Part shown: positions 10,940 through 19,851 of the stretch, piece after piece
Layout: every line of letters begins with the position of its first letter
How positions within the stretch are numbered: position 1 is the first letter of the stretch
Assembly (NCBI RefSeq): GCF_024170285.1
Contig: NZ_JALJXV010000006.1
Span: 62,001-126,000 of the forward strand
From: Natronocella acetinitrilica
Lineage (GTDB): Bacteria; Pseudomonadota; Gammaproteobacteria; Nitrococcales; Aquisalimonadaceae
Direction: 5' to 3'
Length of the DNA: 64,000 bases
Made by a program: the position numbers and the translations under genes
The notes under the pieces: model-generated
Databases searched by the model: none
What the model saw: only the letters and a program-made list of their open reading frames with translations
Told to the model about the DNA's origin: nothing

Positions 10940-11344
10940 ATGGAAGGTGGATTCGGACTTCTTCTCTTCTCCGTCATCATCATCACCGCCATCGCCTACG
11001 GGCTCATGACCAGCCAGAACCGCAAGCACGGCCGGCAGCGCGTGTGCGCGGACTGCGCGACGGTCGCCAACCCGAAACGCAAGCCGCGCGGCAGCATGGG
11101 GGTGGAGATCATCCTCTGGCTGCTGTTCATCATCCCGGGGCTGATCTACAGCATCTGGCGCCAGAGCACCTACCGGGCTACCTGCCCGGAGTGCGGCAGC
11201 GATAACCTGGTGCCGCTGAACACCCCGCGTGGCCGCAAGCTGGCTGCAGAGTTCCAGGAGCACGACCGCGCCAACGATCTGGAAACCGCAGCGCCATCGA
11301 GGCGCGAACGTGCACAGGCGGCCGCGCGGCTCAACCGCAGATAG
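10940..11344 (+). CDS. Small membrane protein with split zinc ribbon
   Basis: 134 residues. There is an N-terminal membrane helix (FGLLLFSVIIITAIAYGLM), then CADC, a second hydrophobic pair containing EIILWLLFIIPGLIYSIWR, then CPECGS. The two CxxC knuckles flanking an IIPGLIYSIWR segment are seen in many uncharacterised bacterial and phage zinc-ribbon membrane proteins. The ATG at 10940 follows GAGGTG. It is the only rightward gene at the left end of the phage and converges on the tail gene at 11354, so it is probably a lysogeny-expressed accessory gene. Function unknown. Confidence 0.75.
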   Translation: MEGGFGLLLFSVIIITAIAYGLMTSQNRKHGRQRVCADCATVANPKRKPRGSMGVEIILWLLFIIPGLIYSIWRQSTYRATCPECGSDNLVPLNTPRGRKLAAEFQEHDRANDLETAAPSRRERAQAAARLNRR

Positions 11345-11353
11345 CCCTTCCAG

Positions 11354-13108
11354 CTACGTCCACGTCACCACGTCCGTCTGGAAAACCTCTACCTGGTTGC
11401 TGATCGGGTTCCACGATCCATGGTATCGCCCACCGAACGGCGGCGCGTTGAACTCGGCGGGATCGGCTCCCTCCGGGCTCGCCCAGCCGTACATCCGGCC
11501 CACGTTGAGGATGTTGAAATCGTCGAACTGGGTAGCGTTGATGGTCTTCAGCGCGTTGCTCAGGTAGCTGACGGTCATGAGGACGTTGTAGGTGGAGAAA
11601 TCGTTCGCGAGGATGAACCGGCGGCTGATCACGGTGTAGCGGTCACTCGCGTTGTCGCTGCCCGTGATGTTCAGGTTCGGGAAGAACGCCGGGCTCAGCG
11701 GTGGCAGAATAGCTCCGGTGTTGAAATTATTGAATGACTGGTTTGAGGCGGGGTCCATGCCAGGGACACTCTGCGTGTACTGGTACTCGTCTGACCACTC
11801 CGTCGTCGTCCCAGATCTCCGAGGGATGATGGTCGGAGGCGCATTCCAGTAGCGCGTCGCGCTGCCCTGCCACTCCGCCGTGACCTCCCGCACCACCAGG
11901 CCATCACGTTTGAGCCGCACGGTGAGGTCCTCATCCAATGTCGCGTCGGTACGCACATAGCACTCCCCCTCCTGCTCCACCACTTCGCTGCCCAGCTCAC
12001 AGACGCCGAATGAGACGTTGCCGGTGTGGTCCCTGCGGACGATGCGCGGGGTCACCACCGCGGTTGGGTTGTTGACGGTGTGCTGGCGCTGGCAGTGCCA
12101 GTCCATGGTCCAAAGCCGCAGCGTTTCGTCCGCCGCGTAGTAACAGCCCACCAGCCGGTCTTCGTGCAGCTCGAACGCGCTGTGGCTGTTTAGCACTTGC
12201 CGCGACGTCGACCCTGAGGGGGAGCTGTCTGTGGCGCTGACCACGGCACTGATCGTACGCCGCTCGAAGCCGTCGCACTCAGGGGGCTCGCCCTCAGTTT
12301 GGACGCTTTCCGCTTCCCAGAAATACCAGGGTGAGGTGGCCGTACTGGTCTGCTGCTGGCTAAACACGCCCAGTGCGGTGTCGCGGTCCACAACTACCGC
12401 CATCGTCGCCGCAAGATCGACACCCGGGGTGCCCATGAGGGTGATCTCCAGCACGCCCACATACGCATGCAGGATCTGGCTATCATCGAAGCTGTCGCCG
12501 TGATTGTAGGCCTCGTTCCCGCCCACGCTCACATAGGCCGCCATGGCCGCCCGGTCACCGTGCTGCGTGATCGCCTCCAGGCGAATCTGCGGAAAGTTCG
12601 CCGCGCTGATGACTGGCTCGGCCTGCCCCCAATCTGAGAGCGTGAGTTCCTCGGTGTACTCCGTGGTGTCGGGCTCGCGCTGGAACTGTCCAAAGGCGGT
12701 GACCGCCAGGGTGATCGTGAGCGGGTCGAGATGGTTGTAGCTAATGCTTAGCTGCGGGTCGACCTTCCAGCTGCGCCCAGCCGGGTCACTGTACAGCCAG
12801 CAGTGCTCACCCAGGGCCTGCCCGTGCAGGTAGCGCCCATGGCCACCGATGATCGCGGCATCCGGCCACGTCCAGCCGTTGGCCGCGTCACGTGCCTGGG
12901 CCTCGGTGTCCCGCTCGGGCGTGTAGCTGTTGCGCCCGCGAAACAGCAGGGTGTCGCCCTCCTGCACGGCGGTGCCCTGGGGCCAGCTGCGGGTATCGTC
13001 GTTGGGGAGCGTCAGCGTACCGTTGCGCACCAGGCCGTGCAGGGGCACGCCGGCGGTGACCACGCGGTCGAAGAGATCATTCAGGGTCGCCGGGATCGGG
13101 GTCGGCAT
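11354..13108 (-). CDS. Phage tail-tip or fibre protein, uncharacterised
   Basis: A 584-residue acidic protein without membrane segments and with no motif I recognise. The N-terminal part is rich in short beta-prone segments, and the C-terminal part has a long aromatic and asparagine-rich stretch (for example NQSFNNFNTGAILPP). It is the last gene of the leftward tail module and overlaps the preceding gene by 32 bases, so a distal tail or receptor-contact role is inferred from position only. Confidence 0.7.
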   Translation of the reverse strand: MPTPIPATLNDLFDRVVTAGVPLHGLVRNGTLTLPNDDTRSWPQGTAVQEGDTLLFRGRNSYTPERDTEAQARDAANGWTWPDAAIIGGHGRYLHGQALGEHCWLYSDPAGRSWKVDPQLSISYNHLDPLTITLAVTAFGQFQREPDTTEYTEELTLSDWGQAEPVISAANFPQIRLEAITQHGDRAAMAAYVSVGGNEAYNHGDSFDDSQILHAYVGVLEITLMGTPGVDLAATMAVVVDRDTALGVFSQQQTSTATSPWYFWEAESVQTEGEPPECDGFERRTISAVVSATDSSPSGSTSRQVLNSHSAFELHEDRLVGCYYAADETLRLWTMDWHCQRQHTVNNPTAVVTPRIVRRDHTGNVSFGVCELGSEVVEQEGECYVRTDATLDEDLTVRLKRDGLVVREVTAEWQGSATRYWNAPPTIIPRRSGTTTEWSDEYQYTQSVPGMDPASNQSFNNFNTGAILPPLSPAFFPNLNITGSDNASDRYTVISRRFILANDFSTYNVLMTVSYLSNALKTINATQFDDFNILNVGRMYGWASPEGADPAEFNAPPFGGRYHGSWNPISNQVEVFQTDVVTWT

Positions 13109-13433
13109 ACTCGAACACCACCTCCTGGCTGTTGGCGTCTTCCATCACGATGCGCTTGATCGCCTGCACTTCAATGGTGAACACGCCGTCGGCACTGGTG
13201 AAAACGGCAGTGTCATGGAATTGCCGCAGCGCAATGTCCGTCTCCGTGAGCGGGCTGGCAATACCGTCACCGCCGCCACTAGGGGAAAGCGCCGGGCGTT
13301 CCTCCGGCAGGGCCTCACGGCTCTGGGATGGCAGCGGCCCGCGCGGCGCTGATGGCCCCAGTCGCGGCGGCTTCGTGCCGGGCAGCAAGGTGCGCAGGTC
13401 GCGCAGAATTGAGCGATCGCTACCACTGCTCAT
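13077..13433 (-). CDS. Phage tail-module protein, uncharacterised
   Basis: 118 residues: a proline- and serine-rich first half and a compact acidic second half (VFEYADPDPGDPE at the end). It overlaps both neighbours (4 bases with 13430 and 32 with 13108), showing that it is part of the translated tail operon. No function can be assigned. Confidence 0.65.
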   Translation of the reverse strand: MSSGSDRSILRDLRTLLPGTKPPRLGPSAPRGPLPSQSREALPEERPALSPSGGGDGIASPLTETDIALRQFHDTAVFTSADGVFTIEVQAIKRIVMEDANSQEVVFEYADPDPGDPE

Positions 13434-15064
13434 AGCGTCAGCTCCAGCGGCTCATGGGGCACGGCGACGGAATAGATCGCTGTCGCCTCTGCTTCGACGG
13501 GGTCGCGGGCGCCGGCGTCCACCTCCGGGCTCGCCACCGTGAAGCGCCGGGGGTAAGTCTCGGTGCCCAACTCGATCACCGAATAGTTACCGGCGAAGCC
13601 AGCCTGGTCTTCGTCATACGGCGGGGAGCTGGCCTTGCCACCGAGCTGCGTGGGCAGCAGGGTCAACGCGTCCGGCGGGTCTCCAGGGGCTTGCGTATCG
13701 GGCGGCGTCGGCAGCTCCCACGCGGGCTCGGTTACGCCGTCGCCACCGGCCCGCGACACCGCGAGAGTGATCTGCGTCTGCGGCACCTGGCCGTCTTCGC
13801 TGAAATCCATGGTGTGCACCAGCCGCCAGACTTTGCCACGGGCCACCACGCCTTCGGCGTCCACGGCCACGGTATCCGGCAGGTCTACGGTGGGCAGCAA
13901 CGGCACCGAAAAACGCACCAGGTTGCGGCGGTGGCTGTCCAGCACGCGATTGCGGGCACGGCGCAGCAGCACCTCCCCAGCGTCGCCCAGGGCGTCGCGG
14001 TCGGCCTGGTCCCACACGTTGTCGCCCAGGGCATCCACCACCGGCGCGCCAAGCTCGGGGATCCGGTCGGGCCAGTCGTCCGTATCGGCTTCAGTGGTGA
14101 TGCCGGCCCGGTCGCGGTCGAGCACCTCGCCGACCTGGGCGATGGATGTAGGGCTCTCCACCGTTAGCGCATAGCGCTCGGTGGCTACCTGGGTGCCCCA
14201 CTGGTAGGCCACCCACTCGGCTTCGAGCAGCAGCGGGTCCCATGCCTGGGGGTTCACCCAGTTCGCGCCGGTATTGCAGGGGTCTGCGGCGGATGGCGGC
14301 AGGGCCGTATACGTAACCGGGTCGGTACGCACCCAGTTCGTGCCGGCGCTGGCCTGCTCGACCATCGGCAGGTTCGGCAGCTCGGTCGTGTCGTCGAACC
14401 AATTGCAGAAATCGCCGCTCCCATTCCAGACCCAGATCCACTCATGGGCGCGCTCGCGAAAGCGGGTGAAGCGGTAGTCCAGCTCGATGCGCACGCTGTT
14501 TACCAGCTCGCGGCGGCTGGCCACGGTGACCTGCATGGTGCTGTCGATCACGCGCGTGATGGTGTGATCGGGGGTTGCCTTCGCGGCCCAGTCCGTGAGC
14601 GTGAAGGCGTTGGTGTCGGGGCGGATATCCAGCGCGGCGGGCACCGTTTGCAGCAGCGTTTCCGCGTACTCCAGGTTGGTGGTGATCTCGCCGGTGACGT
14701 CGTCGCTGTAATAACCACCGATCAGCACATCCAGGGCCTCGCGGCTCTGGGCTTCGAGGCGCTGCTGGCGGTCGTCCGAACAGGTGAGCAGCACTTCCCG
14801 GGTCACCGGGTCATATTCGGGCTCATCCACCACGCCGGTGAACAGCCGATAGCTGTCCACCTCGTTGCCGGCGGCGTCCAGGTCCAGGTAGTCGATGGTG
14901 ACCGGCAGGCCAACCCACTCACTGAGCGCAATCGGCGTCACTGTCGGCACAAGCCGCACATCGGCACTCGTCGCCGCAGATTCCTCCTGTTGGATGGTGA
15001 GGAGACCGGTCACCCTCGCGGTGAGGTCGGTGCCATCGACAATCACCCGGCCGTTCCAGCGCAC
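13430..15064 (-). CDS. Phage tail protein, probable tail-tip/hub component
   Basis: A 544-residue protein following the tape measure by one small gene. The opening (RVIVDGTDLTARVTGLLTIQQEE) and early block (PVTIDYLDLD, FTGVVDEPEY) look like the beta-rich start of siphovirus distal-tail and hub proteins, in which attachment domains are followed by variable regions. This is inference from order and texture, not a recognised motif. Confidence 0.65.
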   Translation of the reverse strand: MRWNGRVIVDGTDLTARVTGLLTIQQEESAATSADVRLVPTVTPIALSEWVGLPVTIDYLDLDAAGNEVDSYRLFTGVVDEPEYDPVTREVLLTCSDDRQQRLEAQSREALDVLIGGYYSDDVTGEITTNLEYAETLLQTVPAALDIRPDTNAFTLTDWAAKATPDHTITRVIDSTMQVTVASRRELVNSVRIELDYRFTRFRERAHEWIWVWNGSGDFCNWFDDTTELPNLPMVEQASAGTNWVRTDPVTYTALPPSAADPCNTGANWVNPQAWDPLLLEAEWVAYQWGTQVATERYALTVESPTSIAQVGEVLDRDRAGITTEADTDDWPDRIPELGAPVVDALGDNVWDQADRDALGDAGEVLLRRARNRVLDSHRRNLVRFSVPLLPTVDLPDTVAVDAEGVVARGKVWRLVHTMDFSEDGQVPQTQITLAVSRAGGDGVTEPAWELPTPPDTQAPGDPPDALTLLPTQLGGKASSPPYDEDQAGFAGNYSVIELGTETYPRRFTVASPEVDAGARDPVEAEATAIYSVAVPHEPLELTL

Positions 15065-15574
15065 CTACGCCTCCTCCCCGACCAGCCGCCAGTCCCAGTC
15101 CGCGCCGGGCACATCCAGCCCCTCATCCGGCGGAGCCAGCCAGCAGGTCAGCCGCGGGTACCAGCGCACCTGGTACTGCAGTGCGTCGGTCACGGCCATG
15201 ATGGTGGCGGTCTCACCGCTCACGCTGACGTCCGTCCGCACCCAGTCCTGCTGCCCCAGGCGGGCGTGGGCAACCACGTCGGCATCGGGCCGACGCACGC
15301 CAGGCAGCGTCACCGATGTGGCCGTGGTAATGGTGCTGCGGGGCGCGACGCAATCAATGAGCACCGTGTCGTCATAGTCCAGCAGGTCCAGCCCCAGCGG
15401 CACCCAGCCGCGCCCGGTAATCTCCGTGCGTAGCCGCCGCCAGCGGGTGTACTGCTCCAGCGACCCGTCGCTGAGGCGCACCCGGGATCCGCCGAACACC
15501 GGCACGTAGCGCTGCTCCAGGGCCACCTGCCCGTCCTGCGGGATGATCACAGAGCCGACGACCAGGGGGATCAT
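15065..15574 (-). CDS. Phage tail protein, uncharacterised
   Basis: 169 residues, beginning MIPLVVGSVIIPQDGQVALEQ and rich in valine and aspartate. It overlaps the tape-measure gene by four bases and abuts the next gene, so it sits where siphoviruses carry the distal tail protein. No catalytic motif is seen. Confidence 0.65.
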   Translation of the reverse strand: MIPLVVGSVIIPQDGQVALEQRYVPVFGGSRVRLSDGSLEQYTRWRRLRTEITGRGWVPLGLDLLDYDDTVLIDCVAPRSTITTATSVTLPGVRRPDADVVAHARLGQQDWVRTDVSVSGETATIMAVTDALQYQVRWYPRLTCWLAPPDEGLDVPGADWDWRLVGEEA

Positions 15575-17565
15575 CGCGGGCCTCCACGTTTAAGCGCTTC
15601 ACGGCGAATAAACCGCTCTACCTGGTCTGCAACGTCGGCCTCCGCAGTCATGGGATAATCACGACCACCCATGTGCAGGTGTACGGCACGCCCACCGCCC
15701 TGCTGGCCGGCCAGCCCCTCGGGCAGGCGCATGCGGTTGAGGTCGTTCAGCCCGCTTTCGCCGATGGCGGACATCACCTGCCGGTTAACCACACCCTCGC
15801 CGCCCAGGCCCACGAACACGCTCTCCCCACTGCCGGGCAGCACGCCGCCGCTGTGGCGCACGGGCAGGCCGGCGCCGTCACCGCCCTCGCCCGTCGCAAT
15901 CACCGGGATCTGCAGCGGGTTTCGCAGGAACAGCTGCTCCAGGAAGTCGCGGGCGCGCTGGGCCTCGCGGGCCAGCTCGTCGTCATCCAGGGTGATGGTG
16001 CCCTTCAGCCCGTCCAGCTGGCCCTGCAGGGCCTCGATCTGCTGCTCGATGGTCTGCACTTCATCCTGTGCAGCGGCTTCACGGGCGCGGGCCGCTTCCA
16101 GCGCAATGCGCTCGATCTCTCGCACCGTGGCGGCACCGGCGTTCTCAAGCTCGTCATCACGCTGCAGGGCCTCGATGATGCGCGCCGCCTCGCGGGCGCT
16201 CTCGATGGCGCCGTCCAGGTCCCCATCGCGCAGCTGGCGGTCCGCTTCGGCGCGCAGGCGCTGCACGTCCAGCACCGTTTCGGGCCGGCCTTCGCGCTCG
16301 GCCTCGCCGCGCAGGCCGGCGAACAGTTTTTCCAGCTCCTCCGTTTCGCGGCGGGCATCCTCGGCGCGGCGCTTGGCCTCATCGAGCTCGCGGCCGCGAT
16401 CGCGAATGGCATCGGTGATGCGCCGCTCCTGGGCTTCCTGCTCCTCAGCGGCATCGGTGGCGGCCGCCTGCAGGGTGGTCTCCGCGTCGCGCAATCGCTG
16501 CCGGCCCTTGATCTCGTCGGCCAGGTCCTCCTCGGCGCGGAACAGGCGATCATAGAAGTCCTGAAAGTTGTCGAACCGCTCGGCCACATCGCGATCCAGC
16601 TCGAACCAGAGAATGTCCCGGGCGCTGCCGAAGTTGCCCTGCGCCAGCTCCGTCGCCGCTGCCGCCACGGCAGCAATAGTGGAACCCAGCACCTCCAGGC
16701 CGAAGATCGCACCCCGCGCACCCAGCACCAGGGTGCGAAGGCCCAACGACAAGCCATCGATGGCCGTCTGGAAGCCGGTGCCGTTCTCCGCAGCGTTGTC
16801 GAATTCTTCGGTGACGGCGATCAGCACCGGCAACACCGCATCCGCCAGCGTCAGCCCGGCACCCTGGGCGCGGCTGCGCAGGATGTTGAGCTGGTCGTTG
16901 AAGCGCTCCGCGCGCTGGGCAAGGCGGCCGCTGATCTCCCGGCCGTAGCGGGCGGCATCGGCCTGCAGCTGCTGGATGCCTTCGGAGCCCTGCAGCAGCA
17001 GGGGAATCAGTTCCTCGCCGCTGCGCCCGAATAGCTCCTGCGCCAGGGCGGCCCGCTGGGTGGGGCTCTCCAGTTGCTGGAAGGCATCGGCCACGTCGAA
17101 CAGCGTTTCGCCGACGCCGCGCACGCTGCCATCCGTGTTGGTGGCCTCGACGCCCAGCCGTCGGAAAAGCTCAAGCTGCGCGGTGCCGCCCTGGGCGGCG
17201 GCGTCGAGCTGGCTGGCGAGATTGCGCAGGCCTGTGGAAACACCGCGCAGGCTGGCATCATTCTGCTCGGCGGCGAAGGCCAGGGTGCTGAGAAACTCTG
17301 CCGTCTCGCCGGTGCGCTGGCCGAGCTTGCCGATCTCATCCGCCGCGTTGATGCTCTGGCGAATCAGCGCCTGCAGGCCGGCTGCACCAGCCAGGCCGGC
17401 GATAATGCCGGTGAGCCGCCGCGCCGTGCGCTGCACCTGCTGCAGCGAGCGATCCATCTCCTGGCTGCGCGTGGTCACCGTGCGGCCCGCGCGGTTGAAG
17501 CCGCGCTCAAGCTGCCGGGTGTCGGCGCTCAGCGTGAAGCGGATGGCGTCAGCGATTGTCGACAC
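15571..17565 (-). CDS. Tail tape measure protein
   Basis: 664 residues. The protein that sets tail length: an N-terminal region typical of tape measures (LSADTRQLERGFNRAGRTV), a glycine/alanine hydrophobic segment (LTGIIAGLAGAAGLQAL) near residue 60, then a membrane-like stretch around residue 290, followed by a very long charged coiled coil (about residues 360-550) and a short glycine-rich end. Its length would imply a fairly short tail. It starts 17 bases inside the end of the frameshifted GT gene, as in lambda. Confidence 0.92.
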   Translation of the reverse strand: MSTIADAIRFTLSADTRQLERGFNRAGRTVTTRSQEMDRSLQQVQRTARRLTGIIAGLAGAAGLQALIRQSINAADEIGKLGQRTGETAEFLSTLAFAAEQNDASLRGVSTGLRNLASQLDAAAQGGTAQLELFRRLGVEATNTDGSVRGVGETLFDVADAFQQLESPTQRAALAQELFGRSGEELIPLLLQGSEGIQQLQADAARYGREISGRLAQRAERFNDQLNILRSRAQGAGLTLADAVLPVLIAVTEEFDNAAENGTGFQTAIDGLSLGLRTLVLGARGAIFGLEVLGSTIAAVAAAATELAQGNFGSARDILWFELDRDVAERFDNFQDFYDRLFRAEEDLADEIKGRQRLRDAETTLQAAATDAAEEQEAQERRITDAIRDRGRELDEAKRRAEDARRETEELEKLFAGLRGEAEREGRPETVLDVQRLRAEADRQLRDGDLDGAIESAREAARIIEALQRDDELENAGAATVREIERIALEAARAREAAAQDEVQTIEQQIEALQGQLDGLKGTITLDDDELAREAQRARDFLEQLFLRNPLQIPVIATGEGGDGAGLPVRHSGGVLPGSGESVFVGLGGEGVVNRQVMSAIGESGLNDLNRMRLPEGLAGQQGGGRAVHLHMGGRDYPMTAEADVADQVERFIRREALKRGGPR

Positions 17566-18162
17566 GGGCGTCCCTTAACAGGCGGTTAATCGCTTCGCTC
17601 GGGTTCTTGCCCCGGGCGCCTATCGTGGCGGCGGTAATGCGCTCGGCCTGCTCCCGGGCCTTCACGCGGCGCAGCGCGCCGGCGTAGGCGGTGAGCTGCC
17701 CCAGGCTCAGTGCTTCGCCGCGGATGCCTCGGCCAGCGAGTTCGAGGAGGAGGTCTTCCAGCTGGCCGTCTCCTCCATGTGGCTCGCCAGCCGGCGGCCA
17801 AAAAAACTCTCGTTCTCCACGATCATGCCGAGCACCAGCACGGCCTGGTCCACCTCGCCCAGGGCCTGAATGGCCTGCACCGACCGGCCCGTGGCCAGGG
17901 CGGTGAGCGCCAGCAGGCAGCGGTCGTGCCCCTCCATGGCGTTGCACAGGGCCTCCACCGCCTCGCCCCGCAGCGCTTCGCTTTGCGAGCCCACCCACTG
18001 GCGCAGCTGCAGGAAGTGCGGCGCGCGCTCTGCCACGCTGGCAATAAATGCCTTCGCGTCGGGGTCGCGTTGCAGGCGCATGCTCTGCTGCAGGGTGAAC
18101 GGCGATACGTCCCAGTACTCGCCGTTCACGAGCTCCACGCGGCCGTCGATGGGGCTTGCCAT
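17549..18162 (-). CDS. Tail assembly chaperone GT (-1 frameshift product)
   Basis: A 204-residue fusion predicted from a -1 shift on a run of seven T at 17800-17806. The first 121 residues are the G protein; the next 83, beginning WPPAGEPHGGDGQ and ending RLLRDARVDNR, come from the overlapping frame. The codon phase is exact: frame zero reads AGT TTT TTT GGC, and after slipping one base the next codon is TGG. In lambda the GT product recruits the tail tube protein to the tape measure. Expression ratio and actual shift are not demonstrated. Confidence 0.85.
17707..18162 (-). CDS. Tail assembly chaperone G
   Basis: A 151-residue unshifted product. Located between the tail tube protein and the tape measure, where lambda gpG lies. 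Helical, with no membrane segment. After the slippery site the zero frame adds only about 30 serine-rich residues (TSSSNSLAEASAAKH), as expected if that tail is incidental. It overlaps the tail tube gene by one base (shared position 18162). Confidence 0.88.
   Translation of the reverse strand: MASPIDGRVELVNGEYWDVSPFTLQQSMRLQRDPDAKAFIASVAERAPHFLQLRQWVGSQSEALRGEAVEALCNAMEGHDRCLLALTALATGRSVQAIQALGEVDQAVLVLGMIVENESFFGRRLASHMEETASWKTSSSNSLAEASAAKH
17800..17806 (-). other. Slippery heptamer for programmed -1 frameshift
   Basis: Seven consecutive T on the coding strand, fitting X XXY YYZ with all positions T and in the correct phase relative to the G start at 18162. The overlapping -1 frame stays open for 83 codons and contains protein-like sequence. 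Confidence 0.85.
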
Positions 18163-18896
18163 CAGGCGGCCTTCTGCACGGCGCGGAAGTAGCCGCTCAG
18201 CCCTGCGCCCTTGCTGGTGTCCACCAGCACGCGACCGCTGACCTCAAGCGCGGCAAAGTCATCGGCGCTGATCAGCGCCAGCGCCTCGGCCGGGCTGGGG
18301 CGGAAGCGGTAGACATCCACCACCATGGGTGCGCCGCTGTCGGCCTCGTTCACGCCATCGAACACCACCTCGAACTCCTGGCCAGCTTCCACCAGGGCCT
18401 CGGCGATGGCCTCGGCACCGAATTCGTAGTCCACCTCGATCGCCATCGGCTCTTCTTCGGTGGCGTTGGCGAAGGCCCCACCGGACAGCGGAATCAAGCC
18501 GGAAGCGGTCAGTTCGTAGTCGGTGCCGGCCACATAGGTGGTGGTGTCGCCGTCGGTCACTTCCACTTCGGTGGCGTCAATGTGTTCAAAGCGCACGAGG
18601 CGGTCGACCACCACGCTGTGCTCCTCACCCGTGACGGTGCCGGCCGCCACGTTGCGGACGCGCCCGCGCAGGGCTAGCGCCAGGTTCTCGGGGCGAAAGT
18701 CGCGCAGCGACATGGTCATGTTCACCGCGGTCACCCGCGACACGCTGTTGGCCGTGCCGCCGCCCGGGTTTTCGCTGTCGATCAGGTCGATGGTGTTCTC
18801 CTCAACCTGCAGCTGCAGGTCGCTCACCACGCCCACGCGCCGGCGGCCCACGTACACCCGGCCACTACCCAGGTAATGGAATACTTTCTGCGGCAT
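18162..18896 (-). CDS. Major tail tube protein
   Basis: 244 residues, beta-rich and acidic, with no cysteine motif or membrane segment. Located immediately before the G/GT chaperone pair, which is the conserved position of the tail tube subunit in lambda-like phages. The start MPQKVFHYLGSGRVYVG is followed by VEENTIDLIDSENPGGG, similar in style to tube proteins. The assignment rests mostly on order. Confidence 0.78.
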   Translation of the reverse strand: MPQKVFHYLGSGRVYVGRRRVGVVSDLQLQVEENTIDLIDSENPGGGTANSVSRVTAVNMTMSLRDFRPENLALALRGRVRNVAAGTVTGEEHSVVVDRLVRFEHIDATEVEVTDGDTTTYVAGTDYELTASGLIPLSGGAFANATEEEPMAIEVDYEFGAEAIAEALVEAGQEFEVVFDGVNEADSGAPMVVDVYRFRPSPAEALALISADDFAALEVSGRVLVDTSKGAGLSGYFRAVQKAA

Positions 18897-18899
18897 TGC

Positions 18900-19070
18900 T
18901 TAGCCCTCCGCCTTGGGCGCGGCACCCACGATGAGGTCGCGCTTTGCCATCCAGTCCCGCTGCGCGGGGCTCACCTTGATCTTGCCGCCCTCGGCCACGG
19001 GCTTGCCCTTGTGGCTGTGGCCAGCCTTCTTGAGGGTCACCTCGACCAGTGCCTGATTCTGCTTGCTCAT
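18900..19070 (-). CDS. Small phage protein, DUF7210-like
   Basis: A 56-residue basic protein (VEVTLKKAGHSHKGKPV then KIKVSPAQRDWMAKR) between the tail tube and tail terminator genes. It resembles small proteins of the DUF7210 type found next to tail tube genes in other siphoviruses; that name is from memory. It overlaps the preceding gene by four bases. Role unknown. Confidence 0.7.
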   Translation of the reverse strand: MSKQNQALVEVTLKKAGHSHKGKPVAEGGKIKVSPAQRDWMAKRDLIVGAAPKAEG

Positions 19071-19501
19071 GTGCTGCCTCCGACTGTCACGGGGTACGCG
19101 AAAACCTGCGGGAACTCGCCGTATCCCGCCTCGAAATAGGGCTCCAGGGCCTCGACCCAGCGCAGCGGGCGGCCCGTGCTTGCGGGGTGTCGCCAGCCGT
19201 TCAGCGCCGCGAACACCTCGGCCATCACGCTCTGCGCCTGCTGCTCGATAGGCGCCTCGTCGCGCCGCTCGATGCAGACGGTGACGATCACCTCCTGCAG
19301 GCCGTGCACCAGGGCGGCATCAGCCAGACGGTCGCGGGGCTGCAGTCCACCGGCCTGCACGAACGCCGCCGGGCACAGGGGGCGGATGTCACCCAGCGCG
19401 CTCACCTCGCTGGCCCAGTCCACCGTCACCGTGTTGCTGAAGCGGGCCTTCAGCCGCTCAACCACCGGCGCCACGGCCGCAAAGGCGTCCGGGCTATTCA
19501 T
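19067..19501 (-). CDS. Probable tail terminator protein
   Basis: 144 residues from the ATG at 19501 (MNSPDAFAAVAPVVERL). The pattern, a short N-terminal helix, then a beta strand, ALVHGLQEVIVTVCIERRDEA, and an aromatic C-terminus, fits gpU/minor tail-terminator proteins, which cap the tube. Its place between the Z-like and tube genes agrees. It overlaps the preceding coiled-coil gene by eight bases. Confidence 0.65.
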   Translation of the reverse strand: MNSPDAFAAVAPVVERLKARFSNTVTVDWASEVSALGDIRPLCPAAFVQAGGLQPRDRLADAALVHGLQEVIVTVCIERRDEAPIEQQAQSVMAEVFAALNGWRHPASTGRPLRWVEALEPYFEAGYGEFPQVFAYPVTVGGST

Positions 19502-19790
19502 TTTCCAGCTCGCGCATGCGGTTGCTGAACGTGTCGAGCCGCCGCGAGTTCTCGTCAATGCGCATGCCAAGGCGCTCCAGCTCACGGCGCACGTCGCCGA
19601 ATTCGCGCTCGGCACGGCGCTCGGTGTACAGCCCGGCGGTGCGCTGGTCGAGTCGGGCCATCTGGTCCTGCAGCACGGCGAGTTGCTGGCCGATGCTGTA
19701 GATCAGCCCCGCCGTCGAGAGAATGCCGATGGCAGTGAGCGTGCCGGAGACCTTCAGGACGAATGCTGTGAATTTGTCCACTGGCTGCAT
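19494..19790 (-). CDS. Small membrane-anchored coiled-coil protein
   Basis: 98 residues from the ATG at 19790: a membrane helix (FTAFVLKVSGTLTAIGILSTAGLIYSI, residues ~7-33), then a continuous charged coiled coil with regular heptads ending MRELENE. Such a gene is not usual in the lambda head-tail order. It could be a membrane-acting accessory or lysis-related spanin-like protein; there is no nested second frame that would support a spanin. Function unknown. Confidence 0.65.
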   Translation of the reverse strand: MQPVDKFTAFVLKVSGTLTAIGILSTAGLIYSIGQQLAVLQDQMARLDQRTAGLYTERRAEREFGDVRRELERLGMRIDENSRRLDTFSNRMRELENE

Positions 19791-19851
19791 CCCGTCGCCT
19801 TTGTGCCGGTCGTCTGTCTGCCCATGGCGCTCTGCGTTATGTCGGCCCGCT

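Noticed and set aside
15673-17034. A 453-codon rightward frame opposite the tape measure gene
   Set aside because: Shadow of the coiled-coil coding strand; no SD and no family features.
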